A program made the translations under genes and the position numbers. Below are positions 33,807 to 43,474 of a stretch of DNA of 64,000 nt, one piece after another. A model generated the notes under the pieces. The model did no database searches. It was not told the DNA's origin and worked only from the letters and a program-made list of their open reading frames with translations. Origin of the DNA: Bifidobacterium samirii (GTDB lineage Bacteria; Actinomycetota; Actinomycetes; Actinomycetales; Bifidobacteriaceae). The stretch is from assembly GCF_003952945.1 (NCBI RefSeq), contig NZ_QXGK01000012.1, forward strand, positions 1 through 64,000. The letters run 5' to 3'. The first letter of the stretch is position 1, and each line of letters begins with the position of its first letter.

Positions 33807-36518
33807 TCACGCACGCTTGCGCATGGTGAGCACGGCGGCACCGCCGGCGAGGGCGATGACGGCCATGACGGCCACGGACACCACGGCGGCACCGGTGGAG
33901 CTGAGCTTCTTGGCAGCCTTCTTGGCGGTCTTCTGCTCGGCCTTGGTGTCGGTCTTGGTCTCGTCGGCCTTGGTGTCGGCCTTCTTGGTGTCGTCCTTCG
34001 GATCCTCCTTGGCCGGAGCATCCTCGTACATCGCGTAGACGGCCCAATCACCGGTCACGACGGAGTCAACGTCAACCGGGACGTCACCCTCGTTGGAGGC
34101 GAAGCCCCAACCGGTGAACACCTTGCCCTCGATAGCCGGAGCCTGGATGCCGAGCGCGTACTGGGAGAACTTGACCTGGTCCTTGGCGTAGTAGCCGACG
34201 GTCTGGATCAGGTTCTGGTCCGCATCGTAGAAGGACACGACGTTCTGCGTGGTGTCGTCCTCGGCCGGAGCGTCGGTGTACATCGCGTAGACGGCCCAAT
34301 CGCCGGTGACCACGTCATCGACGTTCACCGGGACGTCACCCTCGTTGGAGGCGAAGCCCCAACCGGTGAACACCTTGCCCTCGACGGCCGGAGCCTGGAT
34401 GCCGAGCGCGTACTGGGAGAACTTGACCTGGTCCTTGGCGTAGTAGCCGACGGTCTGGATCAGGTTCTGGTCCGCATCGTAGAAGGAGACCACGTTCTGG
34501 GTGGTGTCATCCTCGGCCGGAGCGTCCTCGTACATCGCGTAGACGGCCCAGTTGCCGGTCACGACGGCATCGACGTCGACGGCAACGTCACCCTCGTTGG
34601 AGGCGAAGCCCCAACCGGTGAACACCTTGCCCTCGACGGCCGGAGCCTGGATGCCAGCGGCGTAGGTGGAGAAGGCGACCTTGTCCTTGGCGTAGTAGCC
34701 GACGGTCTGGATCAGGTTCTGGTCCGCATCGTAGAAGGACACGACGTTCTCGGTCTTATCCTCCTCGACCGGAGCATCCTCGTAGGCGGCGTAGACGTGG
34801 ATGTCGCCCTTGACCGGCATGGTCGGGTCGACGGTCTCACCGGTGGCGTACTTCCAGCCGACGAACACCTTGCCCTCGACAGCCGGAGCCTGCTGGGCCC
34901 ACTCGCCGAACGCACGACCGTCGTCGTAGGTGACGGTGGCGATCAGCGTATCGTCGCCGTCGTAGAAGGAGACCTGATGCCACACGGTCTCGGCCGGGGC
35001 ATCCTTGTAGGTCGCGTAGACGTGGATGTCGCCCTTGATCGGGGTATCCGCATCGACGTCCTCGCCGGTGGCGTACTTCCAGCCGGCGAACACCTTGCCC
35101 TCGACGGCCGGAGCGGGCTGCGCCCACTCGCCGAACGCACGACCGTCATCGTAGGAAGTGGTGGCGAACAGCTCGTCGTTGATGTCGTGGAAGTACACGG
35201 TGTGCCACACGGTCTCGGCCGGGGCGTCCTTGTAGGTCGCGACGACCTGCAGGTCGGACGTGACGGCCATGTCCGGATCGATGGCCTCGCCGGTCTCGGC
35301 GTTCACCCAACCGGCGAACACCTTGCCCTCGACCTCCGGAGCCGGCTGAGCCCACTCGCCGAACTTACGACCAGCGTCGTAGGAAGTGGTGGCGAACACG
35401 TTGCCGTCCGCGTTCAGGAAGGAGACGGTGTAGTAGACGACCTTGGCCGGAGCGTCCTCGTAGATCGGGGTGACGTACCAGTTGCCGGTGACCTCGGTGT
35501 CGTCAGCGATGACATCGGTGGAGCCGGTGGCGGCCCAGCCCACGAACTTCTTGCCCTCGACGGCCGGAGCGGTCACCTTGGCGGAGAAGTTCATGAAGGA
35601 GCCGGAGGCCTTGACCGGGGTGCCGGTCTCGTCGTCAGCGCCCATGTAGAAGGTCACGGTGTGTTCCTTGGCGGCCGGGGTCTCGGCCTCGTAGACCGGG
35701 TAGGCCCAAGCCTCGCCGGCACCCGTGAAGGTGTCGGTGGCGTTGATGCGGTCACCGGCGACGTTGGCCCAGCCGACGAACTTCTTGCCCTTGACGGTCG
35801 GAGCGGTCACGTCCTTGGAGAAGTCCCAGAACGACAGGCCGGACTCGGTGTTCTCCAGGGTCACGTCCTTGATCGTGCTGTTGTCCTCGTTCACGAAGTG
35901 GAACGTGTACTCGGCGGCCGGGGTCTCGGCGGTCTCGTACTTCGCGTTCACGGTCACGCCGTCGGCGATCGGGTCGGTCGCGTTGATCAGCGTGCCGGAG
36001 CCGTAGTAGTACCAGCCGACGAACTCCTTGCCATCGGCGGCGGCCTTCGCGGCGGCGGCCGCGTTGGCCTCGTCCCAGACGTCCGCGAACGACGCGGTCG
36101 ACTCACCGGTGGCCTTGACGTCGGAAGCGCCGGACTCATCGTCTGCATCCAGACGGAACGTCACGGTGTACTTGGCGGCCGGGGTTTCGGCGGCCTCGTA
36201 CTTCGCGTACACGGTCACACCGTCGGCGATCGGGTCGGTCGCGTTGATCAGCGTGCCGGAGCCGTAATAGTACCAGCCGGCGAGCGTCTGGCCATCGGCG
36301 GCGTTCTTGGCGGCGAACTCGGCGGCCTCACCCCAAATGTTGGAGAACGAATCGGTCGCATTGCCTTCGAGCGCGATGCAGTTCGTGTTATCCGTATCCA
36401 GGCAGAAGTTCACCTTGTACTTGGCCGCATCGGTCGCAAGCGCGGTGGCGGCGGGCACGACAGCAGCCAGCATGGCAGCTGCGACGACACCGCCTACAAT
36501 TTTCTTCTTAAAAGCCAT
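33807..36518 (-). CDS. cell-wall-anchored protein with ten InlB-type repeats
   Basis: A 903-residue secreted protein. A signal peptide (about 1-29, ATALA) is followed by ten repeats with the GW-turn of Listeria-Bacteroides/InlB B repeats (FVGWYYYGSG, FAGWKYATGE, FTGWGFASN). Repeats 1-2 are alike and 8-10 are nearly identical with an 84-residue (252-bp) period, showing recent duplication. A Lys/Asp-rich segment precedes LSSTG at residue 872, a hydrophobic helix and MRKRA, the layout of a sortase substrate but with Ser in place of Pro. Likely host- or surface-interaction protein. ATG 36516-36518 follows GAAGGAT. An 11-bp C tract lies 124 bp upstream. Confidence 0.88.
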   Translation of the reverse strand: MAFKKKIVGGVVAAAMLAAVVPAATALATDAAKYKVNFCLDTDNTNCIALEGNATDSFSNIWGEAAEFAAKNAADGQTLAGWYYYGSGTLINATDPIADGVTVYAKYEAAETPAAKYTVTFRLDADDESGASDVKATGESTASFADVWDEANAAAAAKAAADGKEFVGWYYYGSGTLINATDPIADGVTVNAKYETAETPAAEYTFHFVNEDNSTIKDVTLENTESGLSFWDFSKDVTAPTVKGKKFVGWANVAGDRINATDTFTGAGEAWAYPVYEAETPAAKEHTVTFYMGADDETGTPVKASGSFMNFSAKVTAPAVEGKKFVGWAATGSTDVIADDTEVTGNWYVTPIYEDAPAKVVYYTVSFLNADGNVFATTSYDAGRKFGEWAQPAPEVEGKVFAGWVNAETGEAIDPDMAVTSDLQVVATYKDAPAETVWHTVYFHDINDELFATTSYDDGRAFGEWAQPAPAVEGKVFAGWKYATGEDVDADTPIKGDIHVYATYKDAPAETVWHQVSFYDGDDTLIATVTYDDGRAFGEWAQQAPAVEGKVFVGWKYATGETVDPTMPVKGDIHVYAAYEDAPVEEDKTENVVSFYDADQNLIQTVGYYAKDKVAFSTYAAGIQAPAVEGKVFTGWGFASNEGDVAVDVDAVVTGNWAVYAMYEDAPAEDDTTQNVVSFYDADQNLIQTVGYYAKDQVKFSQYALGIQAPAVEGKVFTGWGFASNEGDVPVNVDDVVTGDWAVYAMYTDAPAEDDTTQNVVSFYDADQNLIQTVGYYAKDQVKFSQYALGIQAPAIEGKVFTGWGFASNEGDVPVDVDSVVTGDWAVYAMYEDAPAKEDPKDDTKKADTKADETKTDTKAEQKTAKKAAKKLSSTGAAVVSVAVMAVIALAGGAAVLTMRKRA

Positions 36519-36641
36519 TTTTGGAATCCTTCGCAGTCTTCCTTCAGTAGTTAGTTATAGCCGTTCCGAGCGGGACACCTTCGAATATGCCCGGAATTGC
36601 TGATTCTCCCCCTCACAAGAAAACCAACGGCTGTTAATCTA

Positions 36642-36652
36642 CCCCCCCCCCC
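36642..36652. repeat. 11-bp poly-C tract (poly-G on the coding strand of the surface gene)
   Basis: Eleven consecutive C residues, the longest homopolymer I see in the window. It lies 124-134 bp upstream of the surface protein start codon, in its presumed promoter region; no coding frame overlaps it. Slipped-strand change of such tracts can alter promoter spacing. The rest of the 346-bp space 36519-36864 has the pnp terminator. Confidence 0.85.
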
Positions 36653-36755
36653 GCGGACAAACAGGCACTCAGGCGTGTGCCAGCCGACTCCCGGAACCGA
36701 ATGGTGAGACGGCGGTCCGGATGCGCCCTTGCATCCGTATCGCCTCCACATACGC

Positions 36756-36800
36756 GAATCGCGCCATGCGATGCTCCCAACACATCACATGGCGCGATTC
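36756..36800 (-). terminator. pnp terminator hairpin
   Basis: GAATCGCGCCATG (36756-36768) pairs with CATGGCGCGATTC (36788-36800), a perfect 13-bp stem with a 19-base loop, 65 bp after the pnp stop codon on its strand. No T run follows. Confidence 0.6.
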
Positions 36801-36864
36801 ATGCGGTCCGGTTCACCGGACCGGGTGCGGCCGACGCCGATGACGGCCGGCCGCAGGGTCTCGA

Positions 36865-39582
36865 TCAGTCCTCGAACGGATCGAAGTCGCGGCGGACGCG
36901 GCGACGCGGACGCTCGGTACGCTCGACGCGCTCCGCACGGTACTCGTCGTAGTTCTCGTCCGCGGCGTAGCGCGGGTTGCGGTCGTCCAGACGACGGCGG
37001 CGCGGACGCTCGGAGCGACGCTCGTCGCGGTCGTCGCGGCGCTCGGAACGGCGGTCGTCGCGATCGTCACGGTCGGCACGCGGGGCGCGGCGGTCGTCAC
37101 GACGGTCGTCGCGGTCGTCGTAGTCGCGGTCGTCGCGGCGGCGGCGCGGACGATCGTCGTAGTCGCGGTCGTCACGCTCGTCGTAGTCGCGCTCGGCGCG
37201 GCGGCGACGCGGGCGGTCGTCGTAGTCGTCGTCGCGGTCGTCGCGACGGCGGCGCGGACGGTCGTCATAGTCGCGGTCGCGGCGGTCGTCGCGATCCTCG
37301 CGGCGGCGGCGCGGACGATCGTCACGGTCGCCGCGGCGCTCGCCACGGTCGCCGCCACGGGAGCCGCGGCCCGACTCCTGATCCTCGAAGCCGGGGATCG
37401 CCAGCGAGATCTTGCCGCGGTCGTCGACGCCCTGGACGATCACCTCGACGGTGTCGCCTTCCTTGAGCACATCCTCGACCGCGTCGATGCGCTCGCCGTT
37501 GGCGAGGTTGCGGATCTGCGAGATGTGCAGCAGGCCATCGGTGCCCGGGGTCAGGTTGACGAACGCGCCGAACGACGTGGTCTTGACGACCTTGCCGTTG
37601 TACGTTTCGCCGGCCTCCGGCACGTGCGGGTTGGCGATCTGGTCGATGATGGCCTTCGCCTTCTCCGCGGCGTCGCCGCCTTCGGAGGAGATGTAGACGG
37701 TGCCGTCGTCCTCGATCGCGATCTCGGCGCCGGTGTCCTCCTGGATCTGGTTGATCATCTTGCCCTTCGGGCCGATGATCTCGCCGATCTTGTCCACCGG
37801 GACGGTGGTGGTGATGATGCGCGGCGCGAACTCGCTCATCTCGGCCGGGCCGTCGATGCACTCGTTGATGAGGTCGAGGATCGTGGTGCGGGCCTCCTTG
37901 GCCTGCTGCAGCGCGCCGGCGAGGATGTCGGCCGGGATGCCGTCGAGCTTGGTGTCGAGCTGCAGGGCGGTGATGAACTCGGAGGTGCCGGCGACCTTGA
38001 AGTCCATGTCGCCGAACGCGTCCTCGGCGCCCAGGATGTCGGTCAGGGTCTTGAAGACGTGCTGGCCGTCGATGTCGCCGGACACCAGGCCCATGGCGAT
38101 GCCCGCGACCGGGGCCTTCAGCGGCACGCCCGCCGCCAGCAGCGACAGGGTGGACGCGCACACGGAGCCCATCGAGGTGGAGCCGTTGGAGCCGATCGCC
38201 TCGGACACCTGGCGGATCGCGTACGGGAACTCCTCGCGGCCCGGCAGCACCGGCACGATCGCCTTCTCGGCGAGGGCGCCGTGGCCGATCTCGCGGCGCT
38301 TCGGGGAGCCGACGCGGCCGGTCTCGCCGGTGGAGTACGGCGGCATCTCGTAGTTGTGCATGTAGCGCTTCGACTGCGGGCCGGACAGCGCGTCGATCTG
38401 CTGCTCCATCTTGAGCATGTTCAGCGTGGTGACGCCCAGGATCTGGGTCTCGCCGCGCTGGAACAGGGCGGAGCCGTGGACGCGCGGCACGATGTCCACC
38501 TCGGCGGACAGGGTGCGGATGTCCTTGAGGCCGCGGCCGTCGATGCGGTAGTCCTCGGTCAGGATGCGGCGGCGCACGATCTGGCGCTGCAGCTCCTTGA
38601 ACGCGTTGCCGAGCTCCTTCTCCTTCTCGGCGTCGTCCATCTCGGTGAACTCGCCGGCGAGGACCTCGCGCACGTGCTCCTTGATCTCGTGGATGCGGTC
38701 CTGGCGCGGCAGCTTCTCCGCGATGGACAGCGCCTCGTCGAGGTCGGCGTGGGCGATCTCGTCGATGCGGGCGTACAGCTCGTCGGTGTACTCCGGGAAG
38801 AGCTGGAACTCCTTGGTCTCCTTGGCGGCGATGCGCTTGAGCTCGTCCTGAGCCTCGCAGATGACCTTGATGAACGGCTTGGCGGCTTCCAGACCGCCGG
38901 CGACGACCTCCTCGTCCGGCTTGATCTGGCCCTCGTCGTAGATCAGCGTCCACGCGTTCTTGCCGGCGCCCGCCTCGATCATCGCGATCGCGACGTCGCC
39001 GTTCTCGACGACGCGGCCGGCGACCACGATCTCGAACACGGCGCGCTCACGCTCGCTCCACGTCGGGAACGCGACCCACTGGCCGTCGATGAGCGCCAGA
39101 CGCACGCCGGAGACCGGGCCGGAGAACGGCAGGCCGGAGATCATCGTCGACGCGGACGCGGCGTTGAGGGCCACGACGTCGTACGCATCCTCCGGGTTGA
39201 CGGCGAGGATCGTCTCGACGACCTGCACCTCGTTGCGCAGCGTGTGCGGGAACAGCGGGCGCAGCGGGCGGTCGATGATGCGGCACGCGAGGATCGCCTC
39301 GGTGCTCGGGCGGCCTTCGCGGCGGAAGAACGAGCCCGGGATCTTGCCAGCGGCGTACATCTTCTCTTCGACGTCGACGGTCAGCGGGAAGAAGTCGTAG
39401 TTCTCCTTCGGGCTGGAGCCGGCGGTGGTGGTCGACAGGACCATCGTGTCGTCGTCGAGATAGGCGGCGACGGCGCCGTCCGCCTGCTGGGCGAGTCGGC
39501 CCGTTTCGAAGCGCAGCGTGCGCGTGCCGAACGAGCCGTTGTCGATGACGGCCTCAACCGCCTTGATTTCGGGACCCTCCAT
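36865..39582 (-). CDS. pnp: polyribonucleotide nucleotidyltransferase with long Arg/Asp tail
   Basis: A 905-residue PNPase. Two RNase PH domains (about 10-145 and 335-550), a KH domain (about 605-665, [18 protein letters not shown]) and an S1 domain (about 680-735, [21 protein letters not shown]) are in the usual order. It degrades mRNA from the 3' end using phosphate. After S1 there is a 170-residue tail made almost only of Asp, Arg and Tyr with four DDRPRRRR blocks; E. coli PNPase ends soon after S1. ATG 39580-39582 follows AAAGGAGG. It lies downstream of rpsO, the usual rpsO-pnp order. Confidence 0.96.
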   Translation of the reverse strand: MEGPEIKAVEAVIDNGSFGTRTLRFETGRLAQQADGAVAAYLDDDTMVLSTTTAGSSPKENYDFFPLTVDVEEKMYAAGKIPGSFFRREGRPSTEAILACRIIDRPLRPLFPHTLRNEVQVVETILAVNPEDAYDVVALNAASASTMISGLPFSGPVSGVRLALIDGQWVAFPTWSERERAVFEIVVAGRVVENGDVAIAMIEAGAGKNAWTLIYDEGQIKPDEEVVAGGLEAAKPFIKVICEAQDELKRIAAKETKEFQLFPEYTDELYARIDEIAHADLDEALSIAEKLPRQDRIHEIKEHVREVLAGEFTEMDDAEKEKELGNAFKELQRQIVRRRILTEDYRIDGRGLKDIRTLSAEVDIVPRVHGSALFQRGETQILGVTTLNMLKMEQQIDALSGPQSKRYMHNYEMPPYSTGETGRVGSPKRREIGHGALAEKAIVPVLPGREEFPYAIRQVSEAIGSNGSTSMGSVCASTLSLLAAGVPLKAPVAGIAMGLVSGDIDGQHVFKTLTDILGAEDAFGDMDFKVAGTSEFITALQLDTKLDGIPADILAGALQQAKEARTTILDLINECIDGPAEMSEFAPRIITTTVPVDKIGEIIGPKGKMINQIQEDTGAEIAIEDDGTVYISSEGGDAAEKAKAIIDQIANPHVPEAGETYNGKVVKTTSFGAFVNLTPGTDGLLHISQIRNLANGERIDAVEDVLKEGDTVEVIVQGVDDRGKISLAIPGFEDQESGRGSRGGDRGERRGDRDDRPRRRREDRDDRRDRDYDDRPRRRRDDRDDDYDDRPRRRRAERDYDERDDRDYDDRPRRRRDDRDYDDRDDRRDDRRAPRADRDDRDDRRSERRDDRDERRSERPRRRRLDDRNPRYAADENYDEYRAERVERTERPRRRVRRDFDPFED

Positions 39583-39795
39583 GGGGTTCCTCCTTTGTTG
39601 CTTGCTTTCCAATACCTACTTCTGACGGTCCTCTGTCAGCGGACCTGAATCATGCTTCACATGCCGAATGCGCTCGACACCTCATGCCGCGGCCTACCGT
39701 GCCGCCCAACCTCTGTCTTGCCTCTGTCGCGCGCCCTCCCCCGCCGTTCCCAGCCCGTACTGCCGGCCGGTGGCGGGGCTGACGCGCCCGCATGT

Positions 39796-39827
39796 AAAAC
39801 GCCCGAACGTCTATGCGACGCCCGGGC
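39796..39827 (-). terminator. rpsO rho-independent terminator
   Basis: On the minus strand GCCCGGGCGTC, a 5-6 base loop and GACGTTCGGGC form an 11-bp stem with two G-U pairs, followed by GTTTT. It lies 14 bp after the rpsO stop, in the rpsO-pnp spacer; some read-through into pnp is likely, as in other bacteria. Confidence 0.75.
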
Positions 39828-39840
39828 GGAAGAATTTCAG

Positions 39841-40110
39841 TTATCGGCGCAGACCCAGCTTCTCGATCAGGGCGCGGTAACGGTTGATGTCGACGCGCTT
39901 CAGGTAATCGAGGAGACGGCGACGGTCACCGACCATCAGCAGCAGACCACGACGGGAGTGGTGGTCGTGCTTGTGCTCCTTGAGGTGCTCGGTCAGGTCG
40001 GCGATGCGCTTGCTCAGCAGAGCGACCTGGACCTCGGGGGAGCCGGTGTCACCCTCGTGGGTAGCGTACTTGGCGATGATTTCCTGCTTCTGATCGGCCG
40101 TAAGTGCCAC
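39841..40110 (-). CDS. rpsO: 30S ribosomal protein S15 (GTG start)
   Basis: An 89-residue S15, the usual length. [20 protein letters not shown] and [20 protein letters not shown] are the conserved N-terminal and central parts; it ends KLGLRR. The start is GTG at 40108-40110, preceded by AAGGAGGAAGCC; the frame is open further upstream but that sequence is not S15. It binds 16S rRNA in the central domain. Confidence 0.97.
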   Translation of the reverse strand: MALTADQKQEIIAKYATHEGDTGSPEVQVALLSKRIADLTEHLKEHKHDHHSRRGLLLMVGDRRRLLDYLKRVDINRYRALIEKLGLRR

Positions 40111-40244
40111 GGCTTCCTCCTTATGTTGCTGCGCGGTGCTGCCGGCCCACTGCCGGCGCGCTCTCAATCCGCGGGCGAAACACGCCAAGGGGACACTATA
40201 CGGGCCGGGCCGGACGACGGCGCGAACGGCCGATGGACGATCGC

Positions 40245-41696
40245 TCAGTCCGCCGATACTGCCGGCGAATCGCCGGCGGCGAACATATCGGCGGCGGACA
40301 CCACCATGAAGTCGCCGTCGTCGCCGATCCGGCGGCGGGCCCGTTCGGCCAGCTCCTCGGTCTTGACGAACAGTGCGAACGACCGGTCGTCGTAGCCTGC
40401 GATCAGGTCGCCGCGGGAGCGCAGCGTGTCCATCGTCTGCGCGACGTCGAGCTCATTCTTCCACTTGCATTCGCCGAGCAGGATCCTGCGGCCGCGCGGG
40501 TCGGCGGCGATCACGTCGATGTCGGCCTCCTTGCGGATGCGCGCGTCAGTCCCCCACCATTTGCCGAATTGGGTGGCGGTGAACGGCAGTCCGCCCGCGC
40601 GGTTCGCCCGCATCAGCCACTGCCGGCTCATCGTCTCGAACTGCTGACCGACGTATGTGTCGAGTGCGGGGCCGAACACCTCGCCCCGCGCCACGAGGTC
40701 GCCGTCTCCCGATTCGACGCTCGCCATGTTCGGGCTCACGAAGCGGTACCAGAACGCGAAGAACGGGTCCTTCACCGTCCACAGCCCCTTGCGGGAGCGC
40801 GTGGAGTCGTCGCCGAACGGAACCTGACGTTCCACCATGCCCAGGTCGGACAGGATCTTCAGGTACTTGCCTACGGACGACGCGGGAATGCCGCATCGAT
40901 CGGCGATCTTGTTCTGCCGGGTCGCCCCCATGCCGATCGCGTCCAGCACGGAATTGTAGGTGGACGGGTCGCGCAGCTCCTGCCGCAGCAGCATCAGCGG
41001 CTCCTCGTACAGCAGGCCGCTCGTGTCGAACAGCAGCTCCTCGACGTTGGCCTCGTACGTCAGGTCGGACTGGATCTGCTTGAGATAGTAGGGCGTTCCG
41101 CCGAACGTGGCGTAGTAGCGGACGATGTCCGAAGGCGACATCGACGGCAGCATCAGGGCCGCGTCGAACACGTCGAACGCACTCAGGTGCAGCTGTCCGG
41201 TACGTCGGCCGTACAGCGGGCTCTTGTACCCGAGCACCTCGCTTTCCATGAACCCTTCGTTGCTGCCGCACAGCACCATCATGACCTGCGTCTGCGCGAA
41301 TCCGTGGTCGATGGCGACCTGCAGCACCGACGGCAGAGACGGCTCGCTCATCGCCGCATACGGGAATTCATCGAAGACGAACAGGAACGGCTCCCCGGTC
41401 CGCCCCTTCGCCCGTTCGACGATGAAATCGAACGCGTCCTGCCAGAGCGCGAACGGCGGCAGCACCGACGATGCGCCGAAGAACGCGTACACCGCGCGGG
41501 AGAAGTCGCGCAGGTTCGCCGCCGACGTCTGCTGCTTGGCGGTGAAGTACAACGTGTCGCGGTCACGCGAGAACTCGTCCAACAGCGCGGTCTTGCCGAT
41601 GCGGCGTCGGCCGTACAGCACCATCATCTGGAAGCCGTCGCGCCCCCACATGCGCCGAAGCACCGACAGCTCCCGTTCACGACCTACGAATGCCAT
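40245..41696 (-). CDS. ATPase (ATPase_2 fold) with C-terminal DUF234 nuclease-like domain
   Basis: A 483-residue protein of the archaeal-type ATPase family. Walker A is GRRRIGKT at residues 29-36, Walker B is [10 protein letters not shown] near 105. A winged-helix segment ([21 protein letters not shown], about 285) links to a DUF234 domain with a PD-(D/E)xK-like pattern: Glu/Asp in EADIDVIA, then GECKWK. Members occur scattered in bacteria and archaea; function unknown, possibly a solitary defence or stress element. An array of palindromes lies 45-100 bp upstream of its start, implying tight control. Confidence 0.82.
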   Translation of the reverse strand: MAFVGRERELSVLRRMWGRDGFQMMVLYGRRRIGKTALLDEFSRDRDTLYFTAKQQTSAANLRDFSRAVYAFFGASSVLPPFALWQDAFDFIVERAKGRTGEPFLFVFDEFPYAAMSEPSLPSVLQVAIDHGFAQTQVMMVLCGSNEGFMESEVLGYKSPLYGRRTGQLHLSAFDVFDAALMLPSMSPSDIVRYYATFGGTPYYLKQIQSDLTYEANVEELLFDTSGLLYEEPLMLLRQELRDPSTYNSVLDAIGMGATRQNKIADRCGIPASSVGKYLKILSDLGMVERQVPFGDDSTRSRKGLWTVKDPFFAFWYRFVSPNMASVESGDGDLVARGEVFGPALDTYVGQQFETMSRQWLMRANRAGGLPFTATQFGKWWGTDARIRKEADIDVIAADPRGRRILLGECKWKNELDVAQTMDTLRSRGDLIAGYDDRSFALFVKTEELAERARRRIGDDGDFMVVSAADMFAAGDSPAVSAD

Positions 41697-41740
41697 GCGT
41701 ATCCCCCCTTCCCTACGCGCTCCCGAGAACGCGGATAATG

Positions 41741-41795
41741 CTCGTAAGTATACTACTTACGAGTAAGCTACTCGTGAGTATGTTACTCGTGAGTA
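41741..41795 (-). promoter_or_regulatory. palindromic operator array upstream of the ATPase gene
   Basis: Three 12-bp palindromes: CTTACGAGTAAG at 41756-41767, TACTCGTGAGTA at 41769-41780 and TACTCGTGAGTA at 41784-41795, with a related CTCGTAAGTATAC sequence at 41741-41753. Centres are 13 and 15 bp apart. They occupy almost the whole 121-bp space before the ATPase start, so they probably bind a repressor that covers its promoter. Confidence 0.75.
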
Positions 41796-41817
41796 GCTTA
41801 TTTGCGGGCGGGGTGGG

Positions 41818-42444
41818 TCAGACGGCGGTGAGGAGACCGCCGAAGAGGACGACGAGCAGGGCCGCGGCCTCGATCAGGAAGAACATGATGAACGACGCCC
41901 AGCTGCGCGTCAGCACGTTCAGCGGCGAACGCTTCGGGATCGCCACCAGCAGCCCGACCCACAGCACCGCGTACACGGCCACGCCGAATCCGGCGGCGAC
42001 GATGCCCAGGTTCGTCGCGTTCGCCAGCGGCGCCGCGTCGCCGTACACGACGTACGTGGAGTTCCAGAAGTTGAAGTTGAGCAGGCTCACGCCGGCCACG
42101 AGCTGCTCCGCCGCGAGACCGACCACGAACACGATGCGCCACAGCCACGTGCGCGACTCGACCACCGCCATGCCCAGACCGGTGAGCGCCACGAGCGTGA
42201 CCGTCCACGAGAGGAACGCCAGACCGCGCGGGTCGAACGCGCTCATGTGCGCGACCAGCCAGTCGGTGCGCTGCACGGCGAACAGGCGGCCCACCCAGTA
42301 CGGCGCGATGACCGCCGTCAGCACTGCGATGATGTACGCACCCCACTGCACCGGGTGCGAGCGCCCGCGTTCGATGTCCGCCAGCGACAGCGTCGATTCG
42401 GGGATCGACGCGTCCGGGTGGCGGGATGTGGATTCGCGCGTCAT
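41818..42444 (-). CDS. membrane protein of unknown function
   Basis: A 208-residue protein with five hydrophobic helices: about 35-55, 75-93, 100-118, 145-166 and 180-205. The 33-residue N-terminus is polar. No family recognised. It begins 16 bp after the HTH gene and has a GAGGTG site, so the two form a unit; a membrane partner controlled by, or working with, the HTH protein is possible. Residues about 120-145 include the loop NFWNSTYVVYGD. Confidence 0.7.
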   Translation of the reverse strand: MTRESTSRHPDASIPESTLSLADIERGRSHPVQWGAYIIAVLTAVIAPYWVGRLFAVQRTDWLVAHMSAFDPRGLAFLSWTVTLVALTGLGMAVVESRTWLWRIVFVVGLAAEQLVAGVSLLNFNFWNSTYVVYGDAAPLANATNLGIVAAGFGVAVYAVLWVGLLVAIPKRSPLNVLTRSWASFIMFFLIEAAALLVVLFGGLLTAV

Positions 42445-42460
42445 GCGTCACCTCGTTCCG

Positions 42461-43081
42461 TCATTGCGATCGATCGCCGCCGATCGTAGCCGATATGCCG
42501 CGACCCATACTATCGCCGGAACGTCCCGCCTGCACGGCGGCGTCGGGCGCGTCGGGCGCATTGTCGGACGGCCGGCCCGGTTCGGCGGGCGTATGCGTTC
42601 CGGCGAGCATCGCGCGCAGCATGTCGTTCTGTCGTTCCAGCGCGTCGATGCGGCGGATCTGCTGGGCGATGAGCAGGTCGCGCAGGTCCTGGACGCCGCC
42701 GTCGGATGGGGGGATCATGACGGCTCGGCGCCGTGGATCCACGACGAACCGGTCGCCGTCGTCGTCGCCTTGCAGGTCCGTGGACCATGCGCCGGGGCGG
42801 GTTCCCTGCGATGACGTCGGTTCGCCGGCGAGCAGTTCGGCTTCGTTGTCGCGCCAGCGGGCGAAGCAGCGTTCGATGCGTTTGTGGCCGACGAGCGCCG
42901 GGTCGAGGCCGGCTTCGCGGAACAGCCGCACCGGGCTGGCCCCTTCGCGGTAGCGGCGCAGGCAGTGGCGTTTGAACGCGTCCGCGTAGGTGATGCGGTT
43001 CGCGGTGGCCGCCGATACCGCCGGCAGTGATTCGAGGTATCGGATCTCCTCGGGTGTGAACATGCCGCCTCCATTGGCCAT
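42461..43081 (-). CDS. HTH (transposase-like) domain protein
   Basis: A 206-residue protein. Residues 7-78 (FTPEEIRYLESLPAV, ITYADAFKRHCLRRY, ASPVRLFREAGLDPALVGHKRIERC, ARWR) match the HTH seen in orfA-type transposases and related hypothetical proteins. The rest is a coiled-coil segment (about 130-160, LIAQQIRRIDALERQNDML) and an Ala/Pro/Asp-rich tail. No catalytic transposase domain follows, so it is probably a domesticated regulator. It is followed after 16 bp by a membrane protein gene. Confidence 0.7.
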   Translation of the reverse strand: MANGGGMFTPEEIRYLESLPAVSAATANRITYADAFKRHCLRRYREGASPVRLFREAGLDPALVGHKRIERCFARWRDNEAELLAGEPTSSQGTRPGAWSTDLQGDDDGDRFVVDPRRRAVMIPPSDGGVQDLRDLLIAQQIRRIDALERQNDMLRAMLAGTHTPAEPGRPSDNAPDAPDAAVQAGRSGDSMGRGISATIGGDRSQ

Positions 43082-43170
43082 GATGCGCTCCTTTCATCCG
43101 CTTCGTCGTCGGCGATCGTATGGTCCGGCCGCGTGCCGCCGGTCGGATGGGACCGTACGGTACGCGGATG

Positions 43171-43267
43171 CCCCCTATGGGGGATGACTGCTCCATCGTT
43201 GGGGTATCGCCAATCTTAGTGGCCTGCCGTCAGTGATGACACCCCATATCGGGGGTTCAATACCCCC
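43171..43267. promoter_or_regulatory. C/G-block inverted repeats upstream of the HTH gene
   Basis: CCCCCTATGGGGG at 43171-43183, GGGGTATC at 43201-43208, ACCCCATATCGGGGGT at 43241-43256 and GGGGGTTCAATACCCCC at 43251-43267, which overlaps the previous one. They share ACCCC/GGGGT ends with TAT or CAAT centres. They lie 90-190 bp upstream of the HTH gene start in the 393-bp space 43082-43474, and may be its own binding sites. Confidence 0.5.
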
Positions 43268-43313
43268 GTTTTAGAGTTGAGTAGGGAGTCGATGTGCGTC
43301 CCCGGCATGAGTA

Positions 43314-43362
43314 GCCCCCTCTGACGGAAGGCCGGGAGGGCCGGGCCGCCGTCAGAGGGGGC
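43314..43362 (-). terminator. pilus operon terminator candidate
   Basis: GCCCCCTCTGACGG (43314-43327) pairs with CCGTCAGAGGGGGC (43349-43362), a perfect 14-bp stem with a G+C-rich 21-base loop, about 110 bp after the major pilin stop on its strand. Confidence 0.6.
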
Positions 43363-43474
43363 CGGGTGCCCGCCGTGCCCGGGATGGAGACGGGCGGCGG
43401 GCGGTTTCGTCGAGGCGGGCCGGTGCGCCGGAAGGCGCCGGGGTGGGAGGACCGCCTCGATGGGATGGGACGGG

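Noticed and set aside
42461-43081. Insertion sequence
   Set aside because: Only an HTH domain is present; no catalytic transposase gene and no terminal inverted repeats were found.
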